A stretch of DNA of 64,000 bases, taken from assembly GCA_009823395.1 (NCBI GenBank), contig CM020505.1, forward strand, positions 24,165,129-24,229,128, given 5' to 3'. Source of the DNA: Thamnaconus septentrionalis (lineage: Eukaryota; Chordata; Actinopteri; Tetraodontiformes; Monacanthidae). A program made the translations under genes and the position numbers. This document shows positions 1-13,337 of the stretch, in pieces (the first letter of the stretch is position 1; each line of letters starts with the position of its first letter). The notes beneath the pieces are model-generated. The model did no database searches. It saw nothing but the letters and a program-made list of their open reading frames with translations, and was not told the DNA's origin.

Positions 1-1700
1 ACATCCCCAGCAAGTTTTCCTGGCACAACCTTTGAAGTGACAATATGAAATAATAAACCCTATTAAAAATAAATCACACGCGCAGTGTCAGCGCCGCTAT
101 GACTCCTATTTGATTTTCAAGCGCCAACACATGTGATCGCTCTCTTTTCTGCCCGCCCCTCCCCACCCCGCATAGCACTATTTCACCTTTAATTGAATAT
201 GTTTCTGTTGTTGTTGCCAACCAACCCCCCTCCCCCGACCCCCCCCACCCCCGCACCCCCACCCACCCGGAATCTACTTCCTCAAGCACGTAATGCATGC
301 AGTAAATAATTCAAATGAAATTAATTTTACAGCACCTTGTTTCCACTAAGCATGCCAACATCTGTTGTCGAGTCACAAGTTTACATTGTTGGTCATTACT
401 TTCCACAATGAGCAAAATGTTTTATTAAAGCCCCCTGGGAGCCCCTGTTGGATGAGGGAGACGACGCTGCTACTGACTGAACCCACCCTGAACTCTGACA
501 ATCAGAGATTGGCTGCCGCTTGGCTGTGGGCTTTGGCTACTGTCTCCCCTCCCAGACGCAGCCTGGGACTGTGCTGTGCGTGATTGCGGCGGTGCGTGGC
601 CTCGGTCCTTCAGGAAATCGCTGACCATAATGAAACGGAGCTTTGCTCATTGCTGAAGTGACGGAGAGCTTTTGTTCCGCACAACAACAGTCAATCTCAC
701 GCTGCTGTTGTTTCACAAAGCCCCGGTGCACTGCAGATCTATAACTGGGCCTTTTATTCCATTGTGTGCAAATAGCAACGGCACCATCTGAGATGATAAT
801 CCCCAAGTCATTTAATTATCAGACACTTTTTTTAATCTAGCGTCAACACGGAACATGAAGAACAACTTCCATGGTTTTTTTTCTGGGGTTTTGCACACTT
901 GTGCCTGCTTGGTTTTAGAACAGTGCCTGCCATACAAATAAAGACCTGCATGTATGCACTCTAATATGTCAGAGGCATGCGTGTGCGCATCCCACGGGGG
1001 GGAAGGAAGAGGAGTTAAATAGGACATCTTGTGGCAGGGACGACTCAGGAAGTAGGCTGTTTATTTTGCACTGGTCCCCATTTAAACAGCCTTGTTCTCA
1101 AAGCGCTTCAAAGAAAAGCACAATTCATTGTGTATTCATCAATTTTAGTGGTCGTGGGGAGAGAAAAAAAAAACAAGCACGGCGCGATACATAAATCATC
1201 AAGACGCCGCGGAAAGCAAACAGCAAGTATACAGCGATACGTGCACAGATTGTGGGTTAAGTTGTGCGACTGTGGCTGCTAGACCTCAGAGCGTTGTTGC
1301 GACGGTGGTGGTGTTAGTTTGTGTGTGTGTGGGGGGGTGGTGGTGGCGAATCCTCCAGGGTCTGACGGGGCAGAAGAGCCAGGAGGAGGGAGAGGAGAGG
1401 TGTGCTGTGTGTTTCTGCAAACACCTTCTCTCCACAGACTTGGCTGTAAAATGCAAAGGGACCGAGGACACACCCCTGAGGAGCGCTGAAGTGCTTGTAG
1501 CCGCCAAGGGGCCCTGATAGCCCTGCTGCTACTGCGCTCCACTGGCCCCAAGCAGGTGACAGCAACTCATCCATACTCTGGGCCTCTGCCAGGAACAGAT
1601 GTGCTTAGTCAAATGACTAATTGAAAACCTAAAACAAAATCAGCAGCTTGGCTATTTGGCCTGCATAATAACACGGCCTGTGCTGATAAAGGGAGTGGGA
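1..1700. other. Non-coding unique sequence
   Basis: No credible exon or transposon is visible. A C-rich run lies around 225-270, and the rest is mixed unique sequence with short open frames that match nothing I recognise. A G-rich stretch with a short GT run lies near 1318-1345. Confidence 0.5.
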
Positions 1701-1703
1701 GAG

Positions 1704-1735
<32 letters not shown>
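1704..1735. repeat. (CA)n microsatellite
   Basis: This is an uninterrupted AC dinucleotide run of about 15 units that ends in a CGCACG variant. Runs of this kind are abundant in fish genomes and often polymorphic in length. Confidence 0.95.
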
Positions 1736-1739
<4 letters not shown>

Positions 1740-1799
1740 GCCCCCTCTCATCAGCAGCGCCATTAACAATCATGAGCAAAGATGAAAACAACGCTTGGT

Positions 1800-2400
1800 T
1801 TATTCGGCAAATGAAAGCACATAACTAGATGCCGTCCCCGGAGTCCATTTCCAATTTTAATAATACATCAAGGAGCATAGCCGCAGCTAATGCTACGATG
1901 TCGAGAGCCAAGGCATACCAAACTACTTACAGCTCCAGTGTTGGGAGACAACTCCCAGAGCTAAGAATTTAGTAAACGCGTAAAGGTACACAACATGATA
2001 GCTATTAGCTAAATTAAAAGAGCCATTAGCAGGGAAGTGTGTGCAATCACTTGCCAGCAGATTACAGCCAGAGTTGTGTCTCCGTGTCAGACACAAAGTG
2101 TGTGCTTTGCATGTTTGCTGTGCTGGAGTTTTCTCTCCCCCAGCTCGCCGCTCGCCGCGTTCATTGTGAGAAGCTCTCAGGCCGAGCTCACTTCAAATTA
2201 TGTACATGAATAATAAAATACCTTCTAATTAAAAACTGTTGTTAAATATGCAAAAATCTAATGATAATGAGATTGTGCAATACCTTGGAGTAAAGCACAT
2301 TATAAATTACTTACAAGTGCAAGTCGGCCTGACCCAAACACTGCATTTTCATGGCTACTTGCAATATTATGTTGGGCGCATATGGAGCGTAGGGGGTGAT
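1800..2400. promoter_or_regulatory. Candidate conserved non-coding block
   Basis: This AT-rich unique sequence carries many TAAT/ATTA homeodomain cores, including TAATTA at 2226-2231 and repeated 'TTAGC' words around 1990-2030. Composition and motif density resemble vertebrate enhancers. Conservation could not be tested, so the call is inference. Confidence 0.3.
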
Positions 2401-3780
2401 GGAGGGCTGTGGCTGTGTGTGTGTGTGTGTGTGTGGGGTGTGGGGGGGGAGGGTCTTGCTAAAGCACGCTTGGGTCCATCTCCAACTGTTTGTATACATA
2501 CATGCACACATATGTCTGCGAATATGGGCGTCTTGGCTGCGTGTGTATGTGCATGCATGAGTGTATATATTAACACTGAGGTCTGGGTATTAGTGGGGGG
2601 TTAAGTATATGCATGTATGCAAATGCACATAGCGTCTGCCTGCTTGATTCTTCAGGGGAATTGTCAGGGTGAAAGGACCTGCAGGCGGTGTGCGAGGACA
2701 GTGTGTACCTTTGATATCACTACACACAAGGCTGCGGCGGCGGTGAGAGGCTGCGAGTTCCACGCCCGACTTCCACATTGAAGAGAAATAAATAAGTCAA
2801 TACACGATGATCTGCAATCTAGACGTGGAGCCGCAGCTTCAGGAGGCCCTGAGTCACCACGCAGCCACAGCTGACCATCAGCACCGCAGGAGGAAACACA
2901 CCAGCCAACATTTGGAGGTGTTCTCTTCTCACTGTAGCCTCTATCATTTGTTTTTGATTGGGCACCGCGGTTATTTGCTGTGGTAGTTTAAGCAAATAAA
3001 TCATCACAACACTCAACAAATCTCAGCCTTTGTTTTTTTTTTTTTTTGTCCCGCACGCTTGTTGTGTGTTTGTGTTTCACATCATCAATCACAGCAGGCT
3101 GCGTTCTCTCTGTTTTCCTCTCGTCCTCTGATTGAGTTGTCTTCACGGCTGTAAGTGACAACAGCCTTTATGTTCACCAGCAATGCAGCAAACAAAAATA
3201 GAATCCAGCAACATTTACATGACAGTTATTTATTTATTTATTTTTTGAAAAAGAGGTGGGCGGCAAATCAAGCTGGTGGGTTGTCAGTTGTGTGAGAGAC
3301 AAGCGAGGATCCATTGAGAAACGATGAAGAAAACAATGAAGTTAGCTTGTTGTTATTTTGCTGCTGGAAGTCATGTCCAATTTAGGTTTCCCTGTGAAGT
3401 CACTGGTAAACTGTCTTCCTGGGAATATTTACACGGCTTTAACAAACGCGGTACCATGAAAAAAACATGGACTACACATCAACATCAAATCGCACACGTC
3501 GCGAATCTCTGCAGTCGGTATCATCACACGAGTACATGCACAGATATGAACTGCGCTTTACTGCCGTAAACTTTACCTTATTAAGTTGCATTAGTGAATG
3601 GCATTCGTGGAGACGACTCAGTTGGCAGTGGTAATCATCCCTTTGCTTTGTGAATTCTCTCGACACGCACAACAGACGCGCTTGTTTAATACTCAACAAA
3701 ATGGGACTTTGGTGTGACGGAGAGGTTTTGCACTGCACGTTGTCAACAGCAGCGCTGCTTCCTGGGGAAAGCCAGCGCCA
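2401..3780. other. Unique sequence with a GT run
   Basis: A (GT)n run of about 20 bases lies at 2414-2434, followed by a TATG/CATG-rich segment that includes a POU octamer ATGCAAAT at 2617-2624. A poly-T tract is near 3032-3047. No coding signal was recognised. Confidence 0.5.
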
Positions 3781-3782
3781 AG

Positions 3783-3850
3783 AACCGACATTCCTGCGAA
3801 CCAACGTTCCTGCGAACGAACCGACTTTCCTGCGAACCGTCGGTCCTGCG
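3783..3850 (+). repeat. 16-bp minisatellite, four units
   Basis: Four tandem units each end in TCCTGCG (3783-3798, 3799-3814, 3815-3834, 3835-3850). Three are 16 bp and the third has a 4-bp insertion. The units differ at a few bases, so this is an old local duplication, not a fresh expansion. Confidence 0.85.
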
Positions 3851-4289
3851 AACGATGTCACGCATCCAATCAATCGTCCTCCAGCCCGTTGATTACATTT
3901 TAAACGTGAGTCTTCCCGGCTCCTTTGCGGCGGCAGCGAACCAATCGGCTGCCACCTGTCCTCTGCCCGTCCTTCCCCCCGGCATCCCCGTCCGTGACCC
4001 GCCCACCACCATCCTGAGTGCGCTGCAGTTTGAGATGACTTTCCACCAAGTCTTTTATGGCCAAATAAAGAGCAGCGTGTGACGCTATCCATCACACATT
4101 GTAATCCCCATTGTTTTTATGTTTGGACCATAAACAAATACTTGATGACGAGGCGGGGGAATAAATCAGGCGGCGCTATACGAGAGCGGCCAATCCAGCC
4201 GGCGAAACAGTCATTTAGATTAACGAAGCCAGCACCGTGCGTGCGCTCAGCCGTGCGCTGCACGGGCCAAAAACAATACACCTGAAGGA
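3851..4289. other. Unique sequence, GC-moderate
   Basis: Nothing defensible as a gene. The segment leads into the CpG-rich palindromic region downstream and shows rising CpG density after about 4150. Confidence 0.45.
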
Positions 4290-4570
4290 GATGCTGAGTA
4301 GCGGCGGCGGCGGCGGCGGCTAGCAGAGGAGCTCAGCTTCCAATGATGTTCAGAGAAATAAATCTATGAAATAAAACACAAAGCGGAGTTGGTCCCTCGG
4401 ACGGCCGCCGAGGGACGGCTAGCGCCGCCGCTGCCGCCGCCGCCGCGCTCAGAACATCTGCGCGGTCTAACGCTAACGCGCACATCTGACGCTAAAGCGT
4501 AAACACTTTAGCGGCTAACCTCCGTTTTTCATCTCGCAAATCCTGGCGGCTCTCGCCAGTTTATTCGCCG
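4290..4570. promoter_or_regulatory. CpG-rich segment with nested palindromes
   Basis: CpG density is far above the surroundings. A (CGG)n run ending in GCTAGC (4301-4324) pairs with an inverted GCTAGC plus (GCC)n run (4418-4446). Between them sits GTCCCTCGG (4392-4400) and its exact inverted copy (4408-4416) around a 7-base loop. A third small hairpin pairs GCTAAAG (4491-4497) with CTTTAGC (4506-4512). CpG islands usually mark promoters, but no TATA box or exon is apparent here. It could equally be a structured CpG-rich enhancer. Confidence 0.45.
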
Positions 4571-4824
4571 CGCTCCTTTAAGTTGTGCGAGTGTCTGCCG
4601 TATGGCTTATCAAACGGGGTAAACACACCATTGATGTGCAAACTTGACACGACAATGCGGTGACGCGGAGCGGCCCAGCCAGTCGACCCGCAGCCTGCGG
4701 GACGCTTTGATGTCAGGAGAGATGCACGGCAGCGCAGGGAGCGAAACAAAGGGCTTTTTCGTCAAGAGGGGATGAAATGCCTGCATGCATGTGCGTGTGT
4801 ATACAGTGTACCTACAGAGGTGCA

Positions 4825-4857
<33 letters not shown>

Positions 4858-5070
4858 GCAGCCAGACAAAGAAGGAGGGAAACGCGTCGGTGTCCTCGGC
4901 GCCGCCGCTGAGTGAAATTGGATGTGCGTGCGCACGCATGAAACTCATTTTGCCGCCTCTCAACTTCCATCCTTCATCCCTCCATCGATGGAGTGAGCGA
5001 GTGGAGAAAGTAGCAGCAGTTCTTTGGCAAATAAAATCCGCTTCACGCAAAAGCCGGCATTAATTTGGGG
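4571..5070. other. Unique sequence with GT microsatellite
   Basis: A (GT)n run of about 15 units is at 4827-4857. A perfect 14-bp palindrome, TGCGTGCGCACGCA, is at 4925-4938. No gene is seen. Confidence 0.55.
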
Positions 5071-5445
5071 CCTTTTTTTTTCCTCCCTCGTCGGAATGAA
5101 ATGTTTTTGTTTTGGGAGGAAATTGCCCTGAGCAGTAATGAATTTCCGCCCCCAATCCCCCTCACCCCCCACTCCCGCCGCCGCGCCGTGTGGCACCATA
5201 ATTTAGCCGAGCGATAGATCACGCCGCCTGACGATTTGAGTGTGCATATATTCTAATGGAGGGCTGATAAATATTAAATGCGCAACATTTAAAAGGGGGC
5301 TGCTTTTTCCAGCCGTTAGCGTCCAAAGAGCAGAATCTGCCGTAATGGCTGCTGGCAGCGAGACGGAGGGGGGACACGGCCACAGACAGCACTTCACTGG
5401 GCCAATATTTATTCATCCAAATGTGTGTGTTTGCTAAAATAAAGC
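5071..5445. promoter_or_regulatory. Candidate conserved non-coding block
   Basis: Unique sequence with ATAAATATTAAATG-type AT-rich words around 5266-5282 and CCAATATTTATTC near 5402. It has no tandem repeats or frame structure. The pattern resembles a vertebrate enhancer; this is inference from composition only. Confidence 0.33.
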
Positions 5446-6435
5446 GATGATGATGAGAGAGGCGGCGAGCGTCTCTGTGGCACGTGACAATACCCAGCGC
5501 TGCCGTTTCAAAGCGTCCATCAGCCGCCGGGATTTTAACTTCCCCGGCTTTTGTGTTGCTGTGTTTACATGGCCGCTCTCTTGTTGTCGTTCTGATCACT
5601 CCTTGCTTTGGTATGAAGTCGCAGTCAAAATATGCCAGCGTTTGTCTTGCCGGAGCAGCTCCTCTCAGTTGTGGATGTGGAAGAACAGAAGGGAGGAGGA
5701 GGAGAGGAAGAAGAAGAAGGAGGGAAAAAAGTCTCTTCAAAAACACGTCAGAGTCTTTTTTTGTTCTTTTTTTCTTGTTTGTAAATTAGTTTTAGAGCCG
5801 GGGATGTGTTCAGGACGCTTTGTTGTTTTGGCATATTCCTTTTTCATGTCATCTCGGTGGTTAAACACACGCAAATCAACACAGCTACTTTTCCGGATGA
5901 ACAGCTGGAGTGTCAGAAACAGGCCAATCAAAGCAACTTGCCACAGCTTTTTTCAGCTATTTGTAGCAATTTCACACCTGATTTTTGGAACAACGCTGGG
6001 AATAGTGCTGTTGAAGCGCTGCTTTAAAGGTGAAAATCACAGAATTGAGCAATCGCCAGTGAGCCAGCCAGCCTGATGGAACATTAGCAGGAGCCTGGAG
6101 TATCTTTCTTTAAGTTTCAGCGTAGTTTCACGGCGTCATCATCAGTTGCTTCTGACTCTTAGCAGCAAAGCAGATGCAAAACAGGTGACTTGCTTTCGCC
6201 ATCGGACGCTGCCTCTACGGCAAAATCCATTCAAAAGTTGCAACGTATGAATGGATGAGTTGCAGACACCTTCATGTATTTTTTGCTTTTGATTTTTCAA
6301 AACAACATCAATATTTTGCGCTGCTTCTCGTCCTGATCTTTCCTTCCTGTTTTCCCTCCCACAGTTTAAATCATTGGAAGCGACTGAAGCAGATTGAACC
6401 AGCTTGTGACGTGAAGGCCTCAGACTTACATGCGG
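5446..6435. other. Unique sequence, no gene recognised
   Basis: An open frame of about 209 codons (5447-6076, +) is present, but its translation is low in complexity, rich in K/R/E and hydrophobic runs, and matches no family I know. A GGA/AAG-rich purine patch lies at 5690-5730. Confidence 0.4.
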
Positions 6436-6440
6436 GTTGA

Positions 6441-6485
6441 CGGTGGTCTGTAGTTTGAACATGGATGTCAAACTACAGACCACTG
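6441..6485 (+). repeat. Short perfect inverted repeat (hairpin)
   Basis: A 16-bp arm (6443-6458) is followed by a 9-base loop and its exact reverse complement (6468-6483). One wobble pair and a further C-G pair extend the stem outwards. An isolated perfect stem of this size is unusual in unique DNA. It could be a transposon footprint or a small structured RNA. No known microRNA was recognised in either arm. Confidence 0.8.
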
Positions 6486-6589
6486 ACACTGTCGCTGGAT
6501 GGATCAGCCAGTGTGACACCATCAACCAAACAAACAAATACAAGACAAAAGGCTTCAGTTGCTTCTAATGTAACTCTGACACGACGTCC

Positions 6590-7240
6590 TCTCGAGATAT
6601 TTGCTCCGTGTCTGCTCATCCAAACGAGTCTGTAATAACTAAGTGAATGCAAATGATCACTAGCAAGCTGTGGGCTAAGTACTGAGGGCAGCGATGAGCC
6701 TCCACCATTAAACCTTTGTTAAATTTACCGTCGCCTTTTTCCCTATGCTCCCCATTTTGCCCTCTTCAGTCTTCATTTACGCCACCAATGGCCCTTGGCG
6801 GTACACACTGCTCCATCTGTGTCACTTTAAACGCCGCCTAATTTCAGATTATAGCAGCCTATGGATGAGATGATATTTCTTTTGTCCAGTCCAAGAATAG
6901 AAGCCTGCGAGTTCCTGCAAGCATCATTTAGCCGGGGCTAAATTACCATGACAAGGAGATGAGCCAACGGACGGTGCCTTGGCTTATCTTGCGGGGAGAG
7001 TTGCACTTTAAAAGGGCTTTAATGGATCCAATTATTAGGAGGATCCTCTCGCCGGCTGCTCTTGGTGCCACTCAATTGTTCTCCTTTTAAATGTCCCCTC
7101 GTTCCTTTTTACAGCGCCGGGGCGCCATCGCCGGGACCATCTTCATCTCCCCCGCTTGTACGGAGATGAGAAGGTCAACAGACTGCACTGCTCGCAGCCC
7201 TTGGACCTTTTTCACATTTCTTAATTAGGACAGGCTACAT
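6590..7240. promoter_or_regulatory. Candidate conserved non-coding block with octamer
   Basis: Contains a POU octamer ATGCAAAT at 6647-6654, several TTTAAA and TAATT words, and an AATTATTAGGAGGATCC segment near 7030. The sequence is unique and mixed in composition over 600 bp with no frame structure. It is enhancer-like; conservation was not tested. Confidence 0.38.
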
Positions 7241-8650
7241 GTGGAAATGAAGCTGATAGGCTGCTTCTTTTGTCCAGGGCCCTTTCGAACACAGACGCAG
7301 GAGCAGCACTGCCCACAGCTTGACTAGAGACCTGGTGGGCAAACTCAGAACTGCTGCTCTGTCCACGTCGTGTAAATCACGCCCGTGTGTCCGGCTCGCG
7401 CGGCACAAACTTCTCACACATCAGCTCAAAGCAGAGCTGCGGGACAAGACGTCTGCAGCTCGGACCTGCATCGCTGACGCCCCGGCGAGCCAGAAACCAG
7501 AGAGAGAAACAGAAAAGTGGAATAACGAGCAGAAAACAGCCATTAAGGCTGCCCACACTCTGTTCATGCTTGAGAAGCTCCGCTTGGCCGCTCATCCAAC
7601 TGCTAATTAGCATTATCAGCAGCCTCTCACGTCTCCACCAGCCACCAAGTACTGTATGTGCTTGTGTCAACGTCCACAAGTGAAGCTAAGTTCCCCCTCT
7701 TCAGCTTTAATGTGACCACATGACACAATCAGCCAGTGGGAACTTTTGCAACAAAACTCAAACCCAGCGCACTGATTGAGCGTCGGCAGGCCACTTGTGT
7801 CGCACGTCCGTCACAAACCACCGTCCACTGTTGCTTTGGGCTTTTTGATGCATAATTCAACATCGTCACCAGGCCGCTGTCTTTTAAGAATGAAAACTCT
7901 CCTGGTTTGTTGTGCTTTTGTTTTTGTTTTTCTGGTTAGGTGACAATCGCCGGTCATGACGCCTTCCATGGCTGCTCAAGACAATACACTGGCGCTTTGA
8001 CAACGCCCTTTAATTGCTTCTGCCTCCACGACACCATGTGAGGATGGAAACAGAGGGACTGGTATCACCGTGACCGCACGCTCTCATCCCTGACCTCAGA
8101 AGAAGCTCCACCGCTCCATCTGACTGCAGGGAGAAAACAATGAGCAGGCGCTACTCAGCACTTTCTTCACCTGGACGGGCCAGCAAAGTTCCACTGGCGT
8201 GTGACCGCCCGACTGCACAAACACAGGAGCGGTCGCACTCAGTTTACTAGCCCACGCACGTTCCCCTCTGGAAGGACAGCTGGGGGTTTTCAGAGTGTCA
8301 GTCGTGTATTTTTTACTGGTTGACCTTTTAGCGTTACAGGCTAACGAGTTAGCTCGAGGATAACATACCAGTGACACAGGACAAGATGCACCGCCTCGTA
8401 GCTCGTGGCTCTCGTGACTTACAGCAGATTTCTTTGGAACTAACGTGGCAACATTGAAACTCACACAATACACTTGAGCTCTGCAAGTACACAGAGCATA
8501 TGTATGACATGGAATATATCAGACTACATATCAGAGTGCTTGCAAAGAACTACATGCAGTGACAAACACCACATCTGTGGCTGTTTGAAGATGTGACTGC
8601 AGCCTCATGTTTATAATCTGGCTGTGGTTCTAATGAAAGGCAATCTGTTC
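7241..8650. other. Unique sequence, no gene recognised
   Basis: Several open frames of about 100-125 codons occur (for example 8096-8473, -) without recognisable domains. No repeats longer than a few units are present. Confidence 0.45.
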
Positions 8651-8651
8651 A

Positions 8652-8701
<50 letters not shown>
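8652..8701 (+). repeat. (GAT)16 microsatellite
   Basis: An uninterrupted run of about 16 GAT/ATG trinucleotides. Perfect repeats of this length are likely length-variable between individuals. Confidence 0.97.
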
Positions 8702-8702
<1 letters not shown>

Positions 8703-9175
8703 ATTCAATAACTCATTTCACTTCATTTGAGATCTTTTAAAAGCTGCTCCAGACTGCTGTGCTCGGGGGACATTTCTGAGGAACCACACTCATCACTGCA
8801 AAGACCACTGACAAGGAACCTGGTCGTTCACATTATTTGTCTTCTGCACTTTTTGAACTTCGGGGAGCTAAACATTAATTTTGCTTTGGGCGTCGTTGTT
8901 GCAAAAGTACACAAGAGCCGACGCGCTCTCGGTGAGTGCGAGTCAAAGTGACAGCACAAAAGGTTGCCGTACAAAGCGTTTGCTGCTGGTGGCGTGCGTC
9001 TCCTGCCTAATTCATGGGCCGCTTCTTTTAGGGGCTTTTTAGATGACTGAGCTGAGCCGGGGACGTCTCATTCTGTGGCTCACACTGCGTGCGGCTCATT
9101 ACAGCCGCCAACAAGCCGCCCGTGTCGCACCTCTCGCTGGCCTGAGGCGCAATCAGCGCCAGGCGGGCAGGCGGG

Positions 9176-9207
<32 letters not shown>

Positions 9208-10670
9208 CTGGGTTCCATTTCAGAGTCCAGCTACGTTCACTAGTGGCGACTCCAGCCAGTGATACCAGGCAACACGGCTCTGGTGGCGAGAATCATCCGG
9301 GATGGCTGTTTAGGAATCCATGAAAAACCATTGTGGGACCGGCGCTGATGCTGCCACCATGGCGGCTCTGTCACACTCTGTCAGTGTGGTCGACGCCTGG
9401 CGCTGCTGTTTATTGTTTATCAGGGCGTTTGGTGGCAACTATGCTTTCATTTCCACTCAAGTGCAGCGTGTGCCGTACCGAGCGTCAAGACATTCAGCTG
9501 GACTGAAGAGTAGCTGCTGGGACTCCATGTCTTTGTTGTGTGTGTGTCTGTGTGTGTGTGTGTGTGTGAAAGAGAGAGAGAGAGTTTTATGAGCTTTGTT
9601 TGAATACAACACTTGGGTGGGAGCAAAGTGTATGACTTTTGTGCGTTAAGTGTGTATTCTATATTTATGAGGACCATTTAAAAACAGTGAGACATTTGGG
9701 GCCGTGGCCGTTCTCATGTAAATCTTGCTAGCAGCCTTTACAGGACGGTACAGCCATTAATAAAAATGTCCTCCACAGGACCGTGTTGACGTGTTGGGGG
9801 GTGGGGGGGGGGGGTGGTATTATGGACACGAGTGCAAATCTGTCAGAAAACAGCAATGTTGTGTCGTGGTGTTTTAGCCAAACTGTCCGCTGCAGCTGGC
9901 ATCGTTCGCACGGTTCAACGCTAACACGCTGTTGGAATTAGCAACGAGCTAACGTGAAGACGTGAAGATGGCGTCTGGCTGGACGCTGCTGTAGGCACCG
10001 AGGGCTTCGGATGTTTCTGCACGAGCAGCAGCGTGCGGCCAAGTTGTTATGTTTGTTTAATCCAGCTCTTTTTTTCCCATAATGCACAGAGACATCGGTG
10101 GGAAACGGTGGAGTTTCACTTCAAAACGACGTCATTAAGGGCAAATACGGTATTCAACGGTGCCAAATAGGACTGGGGCTCCCCCCAATGAATTACAATG
10201 GGTTGCGTCCATATGGCTCAACTCTGGAATGCAGTTTTTGTGAAAGGTGTCATGCAGTAGAGTTGTGCAGTGCATCTGCAGCGCAGTGCTGGGAGTCGCT
10301 GTGAGCTTTTCCCACTGCAGGTCTGTTAATATTCCAGCTGTACGTGTGTGTGTGTGTGTGTGTGTGTGGTATTGTGTTGTTTCTGCTCCTTGGAGGACGT
10401 GACCTGTGCGGGTAAGGACAGTGTAAAGGGAGGCGGCTTGGGAGGAGGCCAGCCTCCTCATTAGCGGGGCAGATGTGAGGTCGCTCTGACCAGATTGCCG
10501 GCCACTTCCTTCAGAAAACAGCTCGCCAGTGGCCTGGCGTGAGACTCCGAGGGGGTGGGGGGTGGGGGGCATGGAAGTGCTCCGTGTTCCTGACATATTG
10601 TGAGTGGCCACCAGACGATGGGAAGAGCCGGCTGGCGGTGGCTGAACACCACCCTGTCTCGCCCTCCTCT
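8702..10670. other. Unique sequence with several microsatellites
   Basis: Contains a (GGCA)n run at about 9160-9208, (TG)n at 9539-9568 followed directly by (AG)n to 9584, a poly-G tract near 9797-9817 and (GT)n at 10344-10368. A YY1-like AAGATGGCG is at 9965-9973. No exon was recognised. Confidence 0.6.
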
Positions 10671-11436
<766 letters not shown>

Positions 11437-13133
11437 CTGTCTTCTAATGCTAAAGTCAAGATGGCTGCCAGTTCCAGGGCCGCCCTGGCTTCCGATGAAA
11501 TATGAAATACACACGCGGTGCACTTTTTAGAGTCGTTAATTAATCATGTTTTGCGCCATCTGCTCTTTAAAACTGCATCCACACAAGAGGTAATATTTAG
11601 CCCGGACGTCGTGATTTAATGCGCCAGATCTGAGACAGTGTAGCGACCAATAATTAAATACAACAGCAGAGTTTGTCCCCAAGCAGGCGGAGAGAGGAGG
11701 CGCACAAAGAGAGACGCCATGTTGTCAGGACGTCACCGCCGAGGAGGGAGGGGTTGCTTCATAACACTGCTAATGATGCTCACTCTGTGTGTGTGTGTGT
11801 GTGAGACAGCGGCTAGAATCAGGTAGACGGGTCACACTGTCAAGCAGGGAGCAAGTGCATTGAAAAGAGGAGGTCAAGGACGAATAAATGGCTGGGCCGC
11901 TCTTTTGGAGATGACAAACACGTGCTCCTGCCAGAAGGGAACCATTAAAAATAATTTACACAAGCTTTATGTTGGCTGAGCTCTTTTTGATGCAGTGCTT
12001 CCCCTGGCAATTACGGCCGTGGCGCAGCTCCAGCCATATGGCCGGCCGGCCAGTGGGCCGTGAGCCTCAAGAATACCTGGGTGGTTAATTAAGAGCTGTT
12101 GCCAGGGCCGCAGGAGGCCAGCCTCAGATCTTCCACACCCCCAACACTGCCACCACCATCACCAAGACCACCCCCACCATCAGCACCTCCTCCACCGTCC
12201 TGCTTCCTGCTGGAGCCACCATCAGCCAGGAGGGGCCGCCGTCATCGCTTCAGCAAACGTCCCCCTGAGTTCAGGTGGGCCGGTGAGAGCAGAGGAGGAG
12301 CTGTGGTCTGGTCAACGCTTCCACCGCTCTCCTCTTCTTCACAGTGGAGGACATGGCTTCCATCGTTTCATCAAAATGCCCCACCACGGTGTTCTTCAGA
12401 CCTTTGACCAGGGCTGCTGAGTGAAGTATCCTCACCCGTCACAGAGCGCTTGCTCCGCTTTGATTGACAAGTTCACTTTTCAGCCAGCGCCAGGAAAAAC
12501 TACGCCAATGAATCGCAGTGAGGTGAGGCCGAGATAAAAAAGCATCATGGGGAAAAAGATGGTGGAATAAATAGAACAATAAATAATTATGATGTAGAGC
12601 AGAGCAGAATTTCTCCAAACTTGTCAGATTTCAGTGAGGAAAGGCCTCTCACAAACTGAATTCATAGCGGGCATGTGTCACTATATTATATTGCAGACAG
12701 AATGCAGAATGGAGATGAATACAGCCGACTATATTTCACTGTTTCATTTATTGTGCACACGGTCTGAATCAAGGCGTCCAGCAATGTTCACATGAGGAAA
12801 AGCAAAGTTGGCTCTGTTCACAAAATCAGTAGCATCATGACAGCGCCCCCTGTGTGTGCAGTTCCCCTGCTCCTCTCTAACTCCACTGTCCTCAACACCA
12901 CGGCGGTGCTGTTCTGACCCAGTGGCTGATTATCCACTGCAGTCCTTTTGCACACGTCTCTCTACTGTCACGCCGCCGCCGCTGTCTGGCTGCGGTGAAG
13001 CCAGCGCTCGCTGATCCTGCAGGTCACGCCAGCCTGACTCTGATTGGCTCATTCCAAATCTTCTGATACATCATTGAAACGCAACATTATCCAGGGCAAA
13101 TCTGTCTTTATGATGTTTAAAATAGTTCATATA

Positions 13134-13134
<1 letters not shown>
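11437..13134. other. Unique sequence
   Basis: A full YY1-type site AAGATGGCTGC (11458-11468) abuts the CT array. A short GT run lies at 11787-11804 and a GGCCGGCCGGCC palindrome near 12041-12052. A proline-rich open frame at 12099-12407 reflects CCA/CCT bias. No gene was recognised. Confidence 0.5.
12841..12859 (-). promoter_or_regulatory. CTCF-like motif
   Basis: The minus strand reads CACAGGGGGCGCTG, matching the invariant CTCF core CAGGGGGCGCT. The upstream half is a poorer match. Motif match only; occupancy is unknown. Confidence 0.4.

Positions 13135-13184
<50 letters not shown>
13135..13184 (+). repeat. (CA)n microsatellite
   Basis: About 25 uninterrupted CA units, ending in ATATACAG. 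Confidence 0.98.
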
Positions 13185-13190
<6 letters not shown>

Positions 13191-13337
13191 GTATGTAGAC
13201 CTTACATTTCTAACAGAGCCTCTGTCTGGGATCCAGAGGTGAAACAATGTGTGAAAATGATATTAAAACACACACAAAGTTGTAATTATTCTTAAAAGTC
13301 ACAATCTGCTCCTCCTAAACCTAACTCAGCCCCAGAG

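Noticed and set aside
3472..4095. 207-codon minus-strand frame
   Set aside because: No recognisable domain; overlaps the minisatellite; likely chance.
5447..6076. 209-codon plus-strand frame
   Set aside because: No recognisable domain and a compositionally odd translation; likely chance.
8920..8940. Splice-donor-like TCGGTGAGTG near 8930
   Set aside because: No supporting exon sequence or acceptor.
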